Shown here: in pieces, positions 17,397-22,799 of the stretch
Position numbering within the stretch: position 1 is the first letter of the stretch
Layout of the letters: every line of letters begins with the position of its first letter
Source: a virus
Length of the DNA stretch: 27,986 bases
Direction: 5' to 3' (one strand)
IMG/VR virus record: IMGVR_UViG_3300020450_000078
Location: 1 to 27,986 of that record
Made by a program: the position numbers and the translations under genes
Notes under the pieces: generated by a model
Told to the model about the DNA's origin: nothing
Databases searched by the model: none
Seen by the model: only the letters and a program-made list of their open reading frames with translations

Positions 17397-17609
17397 ATGA
17401 AGTTTTTGCTAGTAATGGTTATATGTTCCTCGACTTATAGTAGTTGTATGCCTCCCGTAGAGTACCCAACTATTTATCCAGATAGTTATACTTGCTTACT
17501 TGATGGTTATGAAAAATCAGGTAGCCTGTTGATAACTATGGGACAACAAGATGTTAATCGAGATGGACTATACATAAAGTTTGATTGTAGATTAATAGAT
17601 AATGTCTAG
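17397..17609 (+). CDS. small secreted Cys protein (70 aa)
   Basis: 70 residues beginning with a Lys and a hydrophobic stretch (MKFLLVMVICSS), i.e. a signal-peptide-like N-terminus, followed by SSCMPPVEYPTIYP, and Cys near residues 17, 33 and 64. The Pro-rich segment right after a Cys recalls Rz1-type lipoproteins, but the residues before the Cys do not form a good lipobox. Likely acts in the periplasm or membrane during lysis, from position. Its 3' end overlaps the next gene by 8 nt. Confidence 0.6.
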   Translation: MKFLLVMVICSSTYSSCMPPVEYPTIYPDSYTCLLDGYEKSGSLLITMGQQDVNRDGLYIKFDCRLIDNV

Positions 17610-17901
17610 GAGAAAGAAAGCAGTAAAAGGATTAGAAAGTGAGTTATTAGTGCAACTTAAACTTGCTAAAGACCCCAATATTATAGTATTTACTCCATTA
17701 GGAGGACTTGGACCGATTGATTTAATTACTTTAAATTTAACGACAGGTGAATATACTGCTTATGATGTTAAAACTAAAAACTTTAGATTTAAAGATTACA
17801 TTGGTAAAGACGGATATAAAAGAAATACCAAAGGTTCTCTTATATATAGACAGACAACAAAGGAACAAAAAAAGTTAAAGGTAAAAATTATTTATCCATG
17901 A
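17602..17901 (+). CDS. PD-(D/E)XK nuclease, resolvase-like
   Basis: 99 residues. A KGLESELLV helix supplies Glu14, then FTPLGGLGPIDLI gives Asp40, and YDVKTK gives D55-x-K57, in the order alpha-beta-beta expected of a small PD-(D/E)XK endonuclease such as phage Holliday-junction resolvases. The C-terminal third is Lys/Arg-rich and probably contacts DNA. Its role may be branch resolution before packaging. It sits inside the lysis block, which is unusual. The start overlaps the previous stop and the stop overlaps the endolysin start (ATGA). Confidence 0.72.
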   Translation: MSRRKKAVKGLESELLVQLKLAKDPNIIVFTPLGGLGPIDLITLNLTTGEYTAYDVKTKNFRFKDYIGKDGYKRNTKGSLIYRQTTKEQKKLKVKIIYP

Positions 17902-18377
17902 AACTATCACAAAATTTTTCATTATCAGAGTTAAGCAAATCAAGCGTTGCTACAAGAAAAGGTATAGATAACAATCCAAACGAAGCACAAATAGATAATC
18001 TTAAAAATCTTTGTGATAATGTTTTACAAAAAGTAAGAGATCAATTTGGTGCAGTAACAATAACATCAGGATTTAGATCAGCACAGCTTTGTGTTGAAAT
18101 AGGTAGTTCAATTAATAGTCAACATACTGCAAGTGATAATTCTGCTGCCGCAGATTTTGAATGTATAGGAACTAGCAATGCTTTAGTAGCTGATTGGATA
18201 TTTCAAAATTGTGAGTTCGATCAATTAATATTAGAATTTTTTACTCCGGGTGAACCTAACTCTGGTTGGGTGCATTGTAGTTATTCATCTAAAAAAAATA
18301 GAAAACAATATTTAAGAGCTTACAAAGAAAATGGTAAGACACTTTATAAACCTGTACTTGGAAAAATGGAGGAATAA
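17898..18377 (+). CDS. endolysin: M15-family D-Ala-D-Ala carboxypeptidase-like peptidase
   Basis: 159 residues, full length for a peptidase_M15_3-type endolysin. FSLSELSKS at the N-terminus and SGFRSAQL (Arg60) are family signatures. Zinc ligands appear as His76 and Asp86 (SQHTASDNSAAADFE) and His126 (WVHCS), with Glu113 a candidate catalytic residue. The enzyme cuts peptide bonds in peptidoglycan. There is no signal peptide, so it needs a holin to reach its substrate; the 3TM holin gene follows 2 nt downstream. Confidence 0.88.
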   Translation: MKLSQNFSLSELSKSSVATRKGIDNNPNEAQIDNLKNLCDNVLQKVRDQFGAVTITSGFRSAQLCVEIGSSINSQHTASDNSAAADFECIGTSNALVADWIFQNCEFDQLILEFFTPGEPNSGWVHCSYSSKKNRKQYLRAYKENGKTLYKPVLGKMEE

Positions 18378-18379
18378 AT

Positions 18380-18757
18380 ATGTGGTTTAGTGCAATCAAA
18401 TTAGCTGTATCTGCTGGAAGTAAGATATATGCGAACAAACAAAAAGCAAAGATGGCTATGTCAGAAGCTCAACTACTTCATGCTGAACGACAAGCAAGAG
18501 GCGAAGAAGCATATCAAGGTAAATTATTAGAGGCAAGACAATCAGACTGGAAAGACGAATTTATTTTGATCTTGTTGTCAATCCCGATCATAATGCTCGG
18601 GTTTGCAGTTTGGTCAGACAACCCTGCACACATGGAAAAGATGAAATTATTTTTTGAGTATTTTTCTGATCTTCCATTTTGGTATCAAACAATTTTCGTG
18701 GGAGTTATTGCAAGTGTCTATGGTCTTAAAGCTACAGACTTAATAAAAAGAAAATGA
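18380..18757 (+). CDS. 3TM holin-family protein (GTA_holin_3TM type)
   Basis: 125 residues. A charged N-terminal helix (~residues 20-55; KQKAKMAMSEAQLLHAERQ) precedes two clear membrane segments, ~59-77 (DEFILILLSIPIIMLGFAVW) and ~100-118 (WYQTIFVGVIASVYGL), with a possible third hydrophobic patch at residues 3-14. The D-E-F-[IV]-x(n)-W-Y... pattern ending in ...VYGLKATD is the hallmark of the GTA-type three-TM holin family common in alphaproteobacterial phages. Its stop overlaps the next ATG (ATGA). Confidence 0.85.
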   Translation: MWFSAIKLAVSAGSKIYANKQKAKMAMSEAQLLHAERQARGEEAYQGKLLEARQSDWKDEFILILLSIPIIMLGFAVWSDNPAHMEKMKLFFEYFSDLPFWYQTIFVGVIASVYGLKATDLIKRK

Positions 18758-18897
18758 GCAATCAAATAGCAACAATGTTTTCTCAAGTCTTTGGGAAAAA
18801 AGTAACCCTAAAAGCACAGCAAGGATATGGCAAGAAAAAAGTTCAATCTCGAAAAATTACCTCACGAAAGAATACCAAAAAAAACAAGTCAAGGTAA
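18754..18897 (+). CDS. possible small basic protein (47 aa)
   Basis: The ATG overlaps the holin stop as ATGA, favouring translation by coupling. The product is Lys/Gln-rich (MSNQIATMFSQVFGKKV..., C-terminus KKNKSR). From 18827 on it overlaps another small frame that looks more protein-like, so its C-terminal half may be only out-of-frame sequence. No recognised domain. Confidence 0.4.
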   Translation: MSNQIATMFSQVFGKKVTLKAQQGYGKKKVQSRKITSRKNTKKNKSR

Positions 18898-18979
18898 TCG
18901 TAAATCAAAGATGAAGTTTTCATCGATGAACAAACATAGGAAAAGATCATTTAAGGCTTACAATCGACAAGGAAAATGA
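18827..18979 (+). CDS. small basic protein (50 aa), marine-phage type
   Basis: 50 residues, about 36% Lys/Arg: MARKKFNLEKLPHERIPKK, then SSMNKHRKRSFKAYNRQGK. The motif [ST]SMNKHxxRS[FY]KxYxxQGK recurs in tiny basic proteins of marine myo- and podoviruses, which argues that this frame is genuine. AAGG lies 2 nt upstream of the ATG, a short spacing. Its stop overlaps the next start (ATGA). Function unknown; strong positive charge suggests nucleic-acid or membrane-phosphate binding. Confidence 0.7.
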   Translation: MARKKFNLEKLPHERIPKKTSQGNRKSKMKFSSMNKHRKRSFKAYNRQGK

Positions 18980-19185
18980 AGTCTGTCATAATATTGTTAG
19001 TCGCAGCACACCTAGAATTTACTATAGATACGCCTTTACAAAGATACAAGATTACCTTCAAGGATAATTTTAATTGTTTTGATAAGATAGATGAGATAAG
19101 AGAGAAGATAGCTATTTATCATGACGATATTAACAAATGGTTATTAAAAGACGGAAGGCAAATGGTCGGAGGATATTGCGAATGA
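18976..19185 (+). CDS. small exported-looking protein with two Cys (69 aa)
   Basis: 69 residues with a short hydrophobic N-terminus (MKSVIILLVAAHLEF) that could be a signal peptide or anchor, then a charged helical domain with single Cys near residue 34 and at 68 that might pair. The TPLQRYKITFKDNFNCFDKI pattern resembles other tiny periplasm-directed proteins in lysis/accessory regions. It is coupled to both neighbours by 4-nt overlaps. Function unknown. Confidence 0.62.
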   Translation: MKSVIILLVAAHLEFTIDTPLQRYKITFKDNFNCFDKIDEIREKIAIYHDDINKWLLKDGRQMVGGYCE

Positions 19186-19544
19186 AGAAAGATGATACAA
19201 TTAAAGTTAGTTCAGAGAGCAAACTACAGCTACCTCTTGCTAATTTAATTGGAATAATTATTATCGTTTCAGGAGCAGTGTTCGGCTATGCTAATCTTAC
19301 TGGTAGAATTACAGCTCTTGAAACTCAAGATCAGTTAATGTCTAGTGATTTGTTAAAGAAGGCGGAGCAAGAACCAAAAAATTTAGAAATGTTTATGTTG
19401 ATTGAACACCTTGCCGGACAAATAGAAAGTATAGAAAAAGAAATAGAAGCATCAAGATATAACAAAGTAAATATAGATCATCTCAAAGAACAAGTAGATG
19501 TATTACAAAAACAAATAGATAAATTAAGAAACGGAGGACATTAA
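19182..19544 (+). CDS. spanin-like membrane-anchored coiled-coil protein (120 aa)
   Basis: The ATG at 19182 is chosen because GGAGGA (19168-19173) sits 8 nt upstream; the frame is open further 5' but without a start signal. The protein has a short charged cytoplasmic end, one transmembrane helix at about residues 17-39 (LPLANLIGIIIIVSGAVFGYAN), and a long Glu/Lys-rich coiled coil (LEMFMLIEHLAGQIESIEKE, VLQKQIDKLR). This type II, N-anchored coiled-coil layout is that of inner-membrane spanins (Rz), but no outer-membrane partner lipoprotein is evident, so a structural or superinfection role is also possible. Confidence 0.65.
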   Translation: MKKDDTIKVSSESKLQLPLANLIGIIIIVSGAVFGYANLTGRITALETQDQLMSSDLLKKAEQEPKNLEMFMLIEHLAGQIESIEKEIEASRYNKVNIDHLKEQVDVLQKQIDKLRNGGH

Positions 19545-19660
19545 TGAGAAATATTTTTTTAGGTTTATTTTTTGCTAGTTTATTGTTAGGTTCTTTTTAT
19601 TTAGGATATTTATTTTCAATAGATATATTTGAACTTTTATGTTTTAGGACAAGTTTATGA
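19544..19660 (+). CDS. 38-aa hydrophobic single-TM peptide
   Basis: Starts at an ATG overlapping the previous stop (TAATG), with GGAGG about 6 nt upstream, and ends overlapping the next start (ATGA). The peptide is mostly Phe/Leu/Tyr/Ile (MRNIFLGLFFASLLLGSFYL...), enough for one membrane helix. The good SD and two-sided coupling support expression. Likely an inner-membrane peptide of the lysis block; function unknown. Confidence 0.62.
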   Translation: MRNIFLGLFFASLLLGSFYLGYLFSIDIFELLCFRTSL

Positions 19661-19854
19661 TAGAAGTTATAGCTTTACTTATGTATCTTGGTGATCCACC
19701 TGTTTTAAAAGAACACTTACTTATGCCAAACATAAGCGAGTGCTTGGCTAAAAAAAGGGTTGCTATTAGAAATTCAAATGCAGATTATGCGTGTATGAAA
19801 GTTAATGCTGTGGTAAAAGATGGTAAGATAATAAGTATATCAAAGAGTGATTGA
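19657..19854 (+). CDS. small exported-looking protein with two Cys (65 aa)
   Basis: 65 residues: hydrophobic start (MIEVIALLMYLG), then ISECLAKKRVAIRNSNADYACMKVNAVV, with two Cys spaced 18 apart (near residues 29 and 47) suitable for an intramolecular disulfide. This CxxKRxAxRN...C pattern is shared by tiny exported proteins of marine phages. 4-nt overlap with the upstream gene and 3-nt overlap with the downstream gene. Role unknown. Confidence 0.62.
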   Translation: MIEVIALLMYLGDPPVLKEHLLMPNISECLAKKRVAIRNSNADYACMKVNAVVKDGKIISISKSD

Positions 19855-20138
19855 TGAGAAAAAAACATAAAAATCCTAGAGGTGGTTTGACAGCAGCAGG
19901 AAGAGCTTACTTCAAAAGAAAAGAAGGTTCTAATTTAAGACCACCAGTAAAATCAGCAAGACGAGGTACAAAAAATTTTAGAAGAAGAGTTAGCTTTGCA
20001 GCTAGATTTTCTGGTATGCGTGGTCGAATGAAAGATGATAAAGGCAGACCAACAAGATTAGCTTTAGCTTTGAGAGCTTGGGGTTTTAGAAATAAACAAA
20101 GTGCTGCTGCATTTGCTAGACGAAATAAAAAAAGGTGA
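19854..20138 (+). CDS. basic DUF6321-like protein (94 aa)
   Basis: Starts at ATG 19854 (TGATG with the previous stop); the in-frame TTG at 19851 is rejected as a less likely start. Strongly basic: KNPRGGLTAAGRAYFKRKEGSNLRPPVK-like N-terminal pattern, then RRRVSFAARFSGMRGRMKDDKGRPTRLALALRAWGF. The GGLTAAGRA, ARFxGMxG and KDxKGxPTRxALALRxW blocks match a small protein family widespread in marine phages that I recall as DUF6321; the biochemical role is not known. The strong charge suggests RNA or DNA binding. Followed by a GTGA-overlapping gene. Confidence 0.8.
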   Translation: MRKKHKNPRGGLTAAGRAYFKRKEGSNLRPPVKSARRGTKNFRRRVSFAARFSGMRGRMKDDKGRPTRLALALRAWGFRNKQSAAAFARRNKKR

Positions 20139-20383
20139 GAAAAAAGAAGACTTGGAGCAGAAAAAACATAGAGTTTGTCTGTGGGTATTGCCATAGTTGT
20201 AATAAAGAATTGTTGAATACTATGGGTGGATGGATTATAAATGCAGAGAAGAAATACTTTTGTCATGACGGAAGAGATGGAAGTTGTTTCGATAATTATT
20301 GTAACAATAAAGGAGTAGAAAATGCCGGGAAAAAAAATGAAGAAGCCTATGAAGAAAAAGGCAAAGAAAATGAAGAAGGCTAA
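20135..20383 (+). CDS. Cys-rich zinc-finger-like protein with GTG start (82 aa)
   Basis: Start is GTG overlapping the previous TGA (GTGA). After a basic leader there is C16-x2-C19-x2-C22, then C43, C51 and C56 (YFCHDG, GSCFDNYC), enough ligands for a zinc ribbon. The last 21 codons overlap the ORF for a Lys-rich peptide in another frame and read as Glu/Lys low-complexity, so the functional part is probably residues 1-58. Possibly a nucleic-acid- or protein-binding zinc protein. Confidence 0.65.
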   Translation: MRKKKTWSRKNIEFVCGYCHSCNKELLNTMGGWIINAEKKYFCHDGRDGSCFDNYCNNKGVENAGKKNEEAYEEKGKENEEG

Positions 20384-20408
20384 AAAAGCAAAAATGAGAA
20401 TGTACTAA
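20322..20408 (+). CDS. Lys/Met-rich 28-aa peptide
   Basis: 28-residue peptide of Lys (over half), Met and Ala: begins MPGKKMKKPMKKK. AAGGAG at 20310-20315 lies ~7 nt before the ATG, a good SD, and the stop overlaps the next start (TAATG). Such polylysine-like peptides are recurrent in marine phage accessory clusters. Could condense DNA or interact with membranes; no evidence decides. Confidence 0.6.
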   Translation: MPGKKMKKPMKKKAKKMKKAKKAKMRMY

Positions 20409-20548
20409 TGCCAAAAGGTAAAAACAAAAAGTACACAGCAAAACAAATGAAGATTGCTAGGATCGCAGTTCCAAGAAACGCTATCACAGCAGCAGATTTT
20501 GCAGCTTTAAGGAAAGGCAAAAAAACTAATGCCAAAAAAAAAGCGTAA
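20408..20548 (+). CDS. small basic protein (46 aa)
   Basis: 46 residues, basic throughout: MPKGKNKKYTAKQMKIARI, then VPRNAITAADFAALRKGKK. TAATG overlap with the preceding peptide and a 20-nt overlap with the next gene. The block KQMKIAxIAxPRxxITxADFxxLRK is a well-formed helix-loop-helix-like segment rather than random sequence, supporting coding. Function unknown. Confidence 0.65.
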   Translation: MPKGKNKKYTAKQMKIARIAVPRNAITAADFAALRKGKKTNAKKKA

Positions 20549-20717
20549 ATCTTCTGTTAATAAATCGGGTAACTATACTAAACCCGGTATGAGAAAGAGA
20601 ATGTTTCAAAGAATATTGAGATCAAATGTTCAAGGAACGGCTGCTGGTAAATGGAGTGCAAGAAAAGCTCAACTTCTTGCAAAGCGTTACAAGGCAGCCG
20701 GTGGAGGTTACAGATGA
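20529..20717 (+). CDS. small basic protein with WSARKAQLLAKRYKAAGGGY motif (62 aa)
   Basis: 62 residues, about one third Lys/Arg. Carries KPGMRKRMFQRI followed by GKWSARKAQLLAKRYK and ends GGGYR. The combination of K-P-G-M/L-R-x-R, W-S-A-R-K-A-Q-x-L-A-x-x-Y-K and GGGY is a recognisable marine-phage family (DUF5872-like is my best recollection), common but uncharacterised. Starts 20 nt before the end of the upstream gene and overlaps the next ATG (ATGA). Confidence 0.75.
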   Translation: MPKKKRKSSVNKSGNYTKPGMRKRMFQRILRSNVQGTAAGKWSARKAQLLAKRYKAAGGGYR

Positions 20718-20779
20718 GAAAAATAAAAAAATTATGGAACAAATTTGTTGCATGGTTATTTAGTGGCTACGACAAATAA
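20714..20779 (+). CDS. 21-aa amphipathic peptide
   Basis: Very short frame, MRKIKKLWNKFVAWLFSGYDK, started by an ATG overlapping the previous stop (ATGA). Basic N-terminus followed by an aromatic/hydrophobic helix, an amphipathic pattern that could insert in a membrane. Coupled start and composition make it credible, but the length keeps confidence low. Confidence 0.4.
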   Translation: MRKIKKLWNKFVAWLFSGYDK

Positions 20780-20791
20780 TAAAGGATAATA

Positions 20792-20944
20792 ATGAAAAAA
20801 CTAACAAAGAGACAACAGGCGACACTAAAAAAACATTCAGTGCATCATAGTAAGAAACACATGACTATGATGAGAAAAGAAATGAGAGCTGGTAAATCTT
20901 TTACTGCTGCTCATAAGAAAGCACAAAAGCTAGTAGGAAAATAA
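20792..20944 (+). CDS. small basic His/Lys-rich protein (50 aa)
   Basis: 50 residues: MKKLTKRQQATLKKHSVHH, then SKKHMTMMRKEMRAGKSF and TAAHKKAQKLVGK. The order L-T-x-R-Q-x-x-x-L-x-x-H-x-x-H-H-x-x-K-H-M...M-x-x-G-x-[ST]-F-x-x-A-H-x-x-A is a repeated marine-phage family pattern. AAAGGATAAT precedes the ATG and gives an SD-like AGGA. The stop overlaps the next start (TAATG). Could bind nucleic acid or metal via the His cluster; not shown. Confidence 0.72.
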   Translation: MKKLTKRQQATLKKHSVHHSKKHMTMMRKEMRAGKSFTAAHKKAQKLVGK

Positions 20945-21192
20945 TGGCTTTAAGTAGAAGGCAAAGGAGTTTAAAAGCATGGTCAAAACAGAAATGGCGT
21001 ACAAAATCTGGAAAAAAATCGAGCATTACTGGAGAAAGATATTTGCCTTCTGCTGCAATAAGAAATTTGAGTGCTGCGGAGTATGCTGCAACGACCAGAG
21101 CAAAAAGAAAAGCTAAAAGACAAGGCAAACAATTTAGTAAGCAACCCAAAAGAATTGCTGACAAGGTAAGAAGATATAGAAAATTTAGCTAA
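20944..21192 (+). CDS. basic conserved marine-phage protein (82 aa)
   Basis: 82 residues, strongly basic: SLKAWSKQKWRTKSGKKSS, TGERYLPSAAIRNLSAAEYAATTR, then QGKQFSKQPKRIADKVRRYR. The W-x-x-Q-x-W-R-T-x-S-G-K-x-S and G-E-R-Y-L-P blocks make a family that recurs in marine phages and is uncharacterised. It is the last rightward gene in the late transcript and its stop lies 8 nt inside the convergent leftward gene. Function unknown. Confidence 0.78.
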   Translation: MALSRRQRSLKAWSKQKWRTKSGKKSSITGERYLPSAAIRNLSAAEYAATTRAKRKAKRQGKQFSKQPKRIADKVRRYRKFS

Positions 21193-21307
21193 CCAATTCT
21201 ATAAATTCTATAATCACAATTAGAGCTAACAAGATTGCAAGAATGGAATGATAAATATTCCATAGCAACCATTGTCTATTTTTTGAACTCTTCTTTGATC
21301 TCTTCAT
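21185..21307 (-). CDS. 40-aa single-TM peptide
   Basis: The minus-strand frame is open from 21400, but the part before 21307 overlaps the DnaA-like gene. A strong SD (GGGAGG, complement near 21312-21317) sits just before the ATG at 21307, which fixes the start. The peptide is a basic N-terminus (MKRSKKSSKNRQWLLWN) and one transmembrane helix (ILAILLALIVIIEF). Last gene of the leftward early operon; overlaps the DnaA-like stop by 32 nt. Function unknown. Confidence 0.6.
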   Translation of the reverse strand: MKRSKKSSKNRQWLLWNIYHSILAILLALIVIIEFIELVS

Positions 21308-21788
21308 ATTCCTCCCATATTCTAAAACCCTCGGTCCAAAGCTGTCTTTTATAAAACTTATTCCGAAGATGATGTATGACTGTTGTATGATCTTTACCAC
21401 CCATCAACTCACCTATTCTGGGTAAAGATATATTCATTAGTTCTCTTAACAAAACAAAACATAATGATCGAGCTGAAGACACAGCTCTAGTTCTACAAGG
21501 TGAGAATATTTCTGTTCTAGTTATATCTGTTTTATCTGCAACTAGATTTATTAATTTTGATACATCACTTAATTTAGGATGATGATTATTTTTTTTATCT
21601 TTTACTTTAACTAATTTTTCTCTAAAGTTATATGCTTGTCTTCTTACTTTTTCTTCGTGGTGTTGTTTGGCTAATCGATAGCCTGTTTTAAAACCTATTC
21701 TGTAAATAAATAATTGATTGTTGTCATTTTCATAGCCATTTGTTTTTAATTTTTTTTTAATATCTGATAGTTGTTTAATTAAGAGCAT
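21276..21788 (-). CDS. DnaA domain-IV-like DNA-binding protein (no AAA+ domain)
   Basis: 170 residues. Residues 73-147 match the C-terminal DnaA-box-binding domain IV of DnaA: the ISLPRIGELMGGKDHTTVIHH segment (120-140) has the G-x-x-x-G-G-[RK]-D-H-[ST]-T-V signature, with Lys132 where most DnaA proteins have Arg. Nothing resembling the ATPase Walker A/B of domain III is present; residues 1-72 are a separate Lys/Asn-rich helix region. The protein could bind DnaA boxes to recruit, redirect or block host initiation. SD-like AGGGAT precedes the ATG at 21788. Confidence 0.88.
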   Translation of the reverse strand: MLLIKQLSDIKKKLKTNGYENDNNQLFIYRIGFKTGYRLAKQHHEEKVRRQAYNFREKLVKVKDKKNNHHPKLSDVSKLINLVADKTDITRTEIFSPCRTRAVSSARSLCFVLLRELMNISLPRIGELMGGKDHTTVIHHLRNKFYKRQLWTEGFRIWEEYEEIKEEFKK

Positions 21789-21829
21789 ACGATCCCTATC
21801 CCTTTTGTTGTTTTTACATTAGCTGCTGC

Positions 21830-21988
21830 TTATCGCATCAACTCTTCTTTAGCTTTTTCGACTTTCCAAATTAATCTGAAGCTATCTTTTTGTAACTTAT
21901 CAGCTTTAATTTTAGTTGCTAAATACAACTCATGTTTCCTTTGTTGTAAGTCCCGCAACTTTTGAAGTCGATGTTTTAGCTTTTCCAT
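21830..21988 (-). CDS. small coiled-coil-like protein (52 aa)
   Basis: Minus-strand frame with a perfect SD (AAAGGAG, ~5 nt before the ATG at 21988). Product is a charged, probably fully helical peptide: MEKLKHRLQKLRDLQQRK, then LYLATKIKADKL and EKAKEELMR. The heptad-like Leu/Lys/Glu spacing suggests a coiled coil or a DNA-binding helix. The 5' part overlaps the neighbouring gene by 59 nt in another frame. Function unknown. Confidence 0.65.
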   Translation of the reverse strand: MEKLKHRLQKLRDLQQRKHELYLATKIKADKLQKDSFRLIWKVEKAKEELMR

Positions 21989-22145
21989 CGTTCTCCTTTT
22001 TTACTTTGGTAAAGTCAAATCTCACATCACTGACTTTACATTCTACAAACTTTCCTTTCTCATTGGGGTTTGCAGCCTTCTCGACATCATCAAATAGTTC
22101 TATATAAGTAAAACTACAAGTGCCTTGTCGTTCCCTTTTATACAC
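21930..22145 (-). CDS. hypothetical 71-aa protein with GTG start
   Basis: GTG start at 22145 directly abuts the upstream stop, with GAGGATAG just upstream acting as SD. Product: YKRERQGTCSFTYIELFDD at the start, then KGKFVECKVSDVRFDFTKVKKEND and a Ser/Thr/Lys tail. No recognised domain; the alternating hydrophobic residues suggest a small beta-rich fold. Its 3' 59 nt overlap the 52-aa gene. Plausible as part of the early operon, but the unusual start keeps confidence moderate. Confidence 0.58.
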   Translation of the reverse strand: MYKRERQGTCSFTYIELFDDVEKAANPNEKGKFVECKVSDVRFDFTKVKKENDGKAKTSTSKVAGLTTKET

Positions 22146-22433
22146 TTATCTATCCTCTTTGTCTAGGGTTGATTTGTGTAATTCTTTTGCGATTTTTGTA
22201 TAGACTTGTAGATCATCGTAGCTATCAGCTTTGTAAGGTCGAAGGGTTCTAATTAGTTTTAGACCCATCATAATTTTAGCTGCTTCGTGATCTTCTAGGT
22301 CATCTTTAAGTTTGTCTTGCAAGATAACACTAAACATTACTGCTAATAATCTAAAGTTTTCTTTGTAATCCCCGTATTGTTTGGCTCGGTCTTCGAATAT
22401 TTTTTTTAATCTTTTCTCGTCAATATCATTCAT
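22146..22433 (-). CDS. MazG-related / DUF6378-like protein (95 aa)
   Basis: 95 residues, all helical: MNDIDEKRLKKIFEDRAKQYGDYKEN, then FSVILQDKLKDDLEDHEAAKIMMGLKLIRT and ADSYDDLQVYTKIAKEL. The R-x-x-x-Y-G-D...(F/L)...K-x-x-x-x-[LI]-R...D-S-x-x-D-x-x-x-Y pattern matches the small phage DUF6378 family, helical proteins related to MazG-type NTP pyrophosphatases. The usual EExxE metal motif is not complete here, so catalysis is uncertain. No clear SD precedes the ATG; a structured noncoding stretch lies upstream. Confidence 0.7.
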   Translation of the reverse strand: MNDIDEKRLKKIFEDRAKQYGDYKENFRLLAVMFSVILQDKLKDDLEDHEAAKIMMGLKLIRTLRPYKADSYDDLQVYTKIAKELHKSTLDKEDR

Positions 22434-22532
22434 AAAATATTAGGCGACTAGGCAGAGAAAAACAACTAATGATCCGAAAGAGGTAATTGAAAGGGAAACC
22501 TCCAAGAAAACTCCGCCTAGTCTCGTTCAAAT
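22434..22532. other. structured noncoding stretch between early genes
   Basis: 99 nt with no ATG-initiated frame of meaningful length on either strand. It is bounded by an inverted repeat whose arms (22443-22457 and 22511-22525) share a perfect 8-bp core, GACTAGGC against GCCTAGTC, plus matching flanks. The 53-nt interior has a further GAGGT/ACCTC inverted pair. It sits just upstream of the DUF6378-like gene and could be an RNA control element, a processing site or part of a replication origin. Confidence 0.6.
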
Positions 22533-22799
22533 TTAAACTCTTACACCTGTACCATATTGCGGCTTTGGTGCAAAGTTCTTTTTTTGACCACCTTTGGGGT
22601 GTTCTATTTTTAGATTACCCTGTTGTGGATTTCTCGGACTACTTGGAAAAAAAGTTAGATCGTATGTCCCCGCAGGGATTACAATATCTTCCTTTAAATT
22701 AAAGTTTTTCCATGTATGTGTCGGTCCGTTATCAGATACATTTTCTTGTTTATAAACATTAAAAAATATAGCTGATGCTGGTTGACCACCTTTCATCAT
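22533..22799 (-). CDS. hypothetical 88-aa early protein
   Basis: 88 residues. AAGGAG, about 7 nt before the first ATG at 22799, favours that start over the second Met. The product is beta-rich and basic: SAIFFNVYKQENVSDNGPTH, DIVIPAGTYDLTFFPSSPR and a C-terminal KGGQKKNF segment. A single beta-barrel domain such as a ssDNA-binding or DNA-annealing partner is imaginable, because its start overlaps the ERF-like gene by 4 nt (ATGA), but no family is recognised. Confidence 0.68.
   Translation of the reverse strand: MMKGGQPASAIFFNVYKQENVSDNGPTHTWKNFNLKEDIVIPAGTYDLTFFPSSPRNPQQGNLKIEHPKGGQKKNFAPKPQYGTGVRV

Noticed and set aside
19907-20266. 119-codon minus-strand frame over basic-protein genes
   Set aside because: Complement of Lys/Arg-rich genes gives Leu/Phe-rich shadow; it conflicts with coupled rightward genes.
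22624-22634. DnaA-box-like TTGTGGATTT
   Set aside because: Two mismatches to TTATCCACA and inside a coding gene; a single isolated copy is not evidence for an origin.
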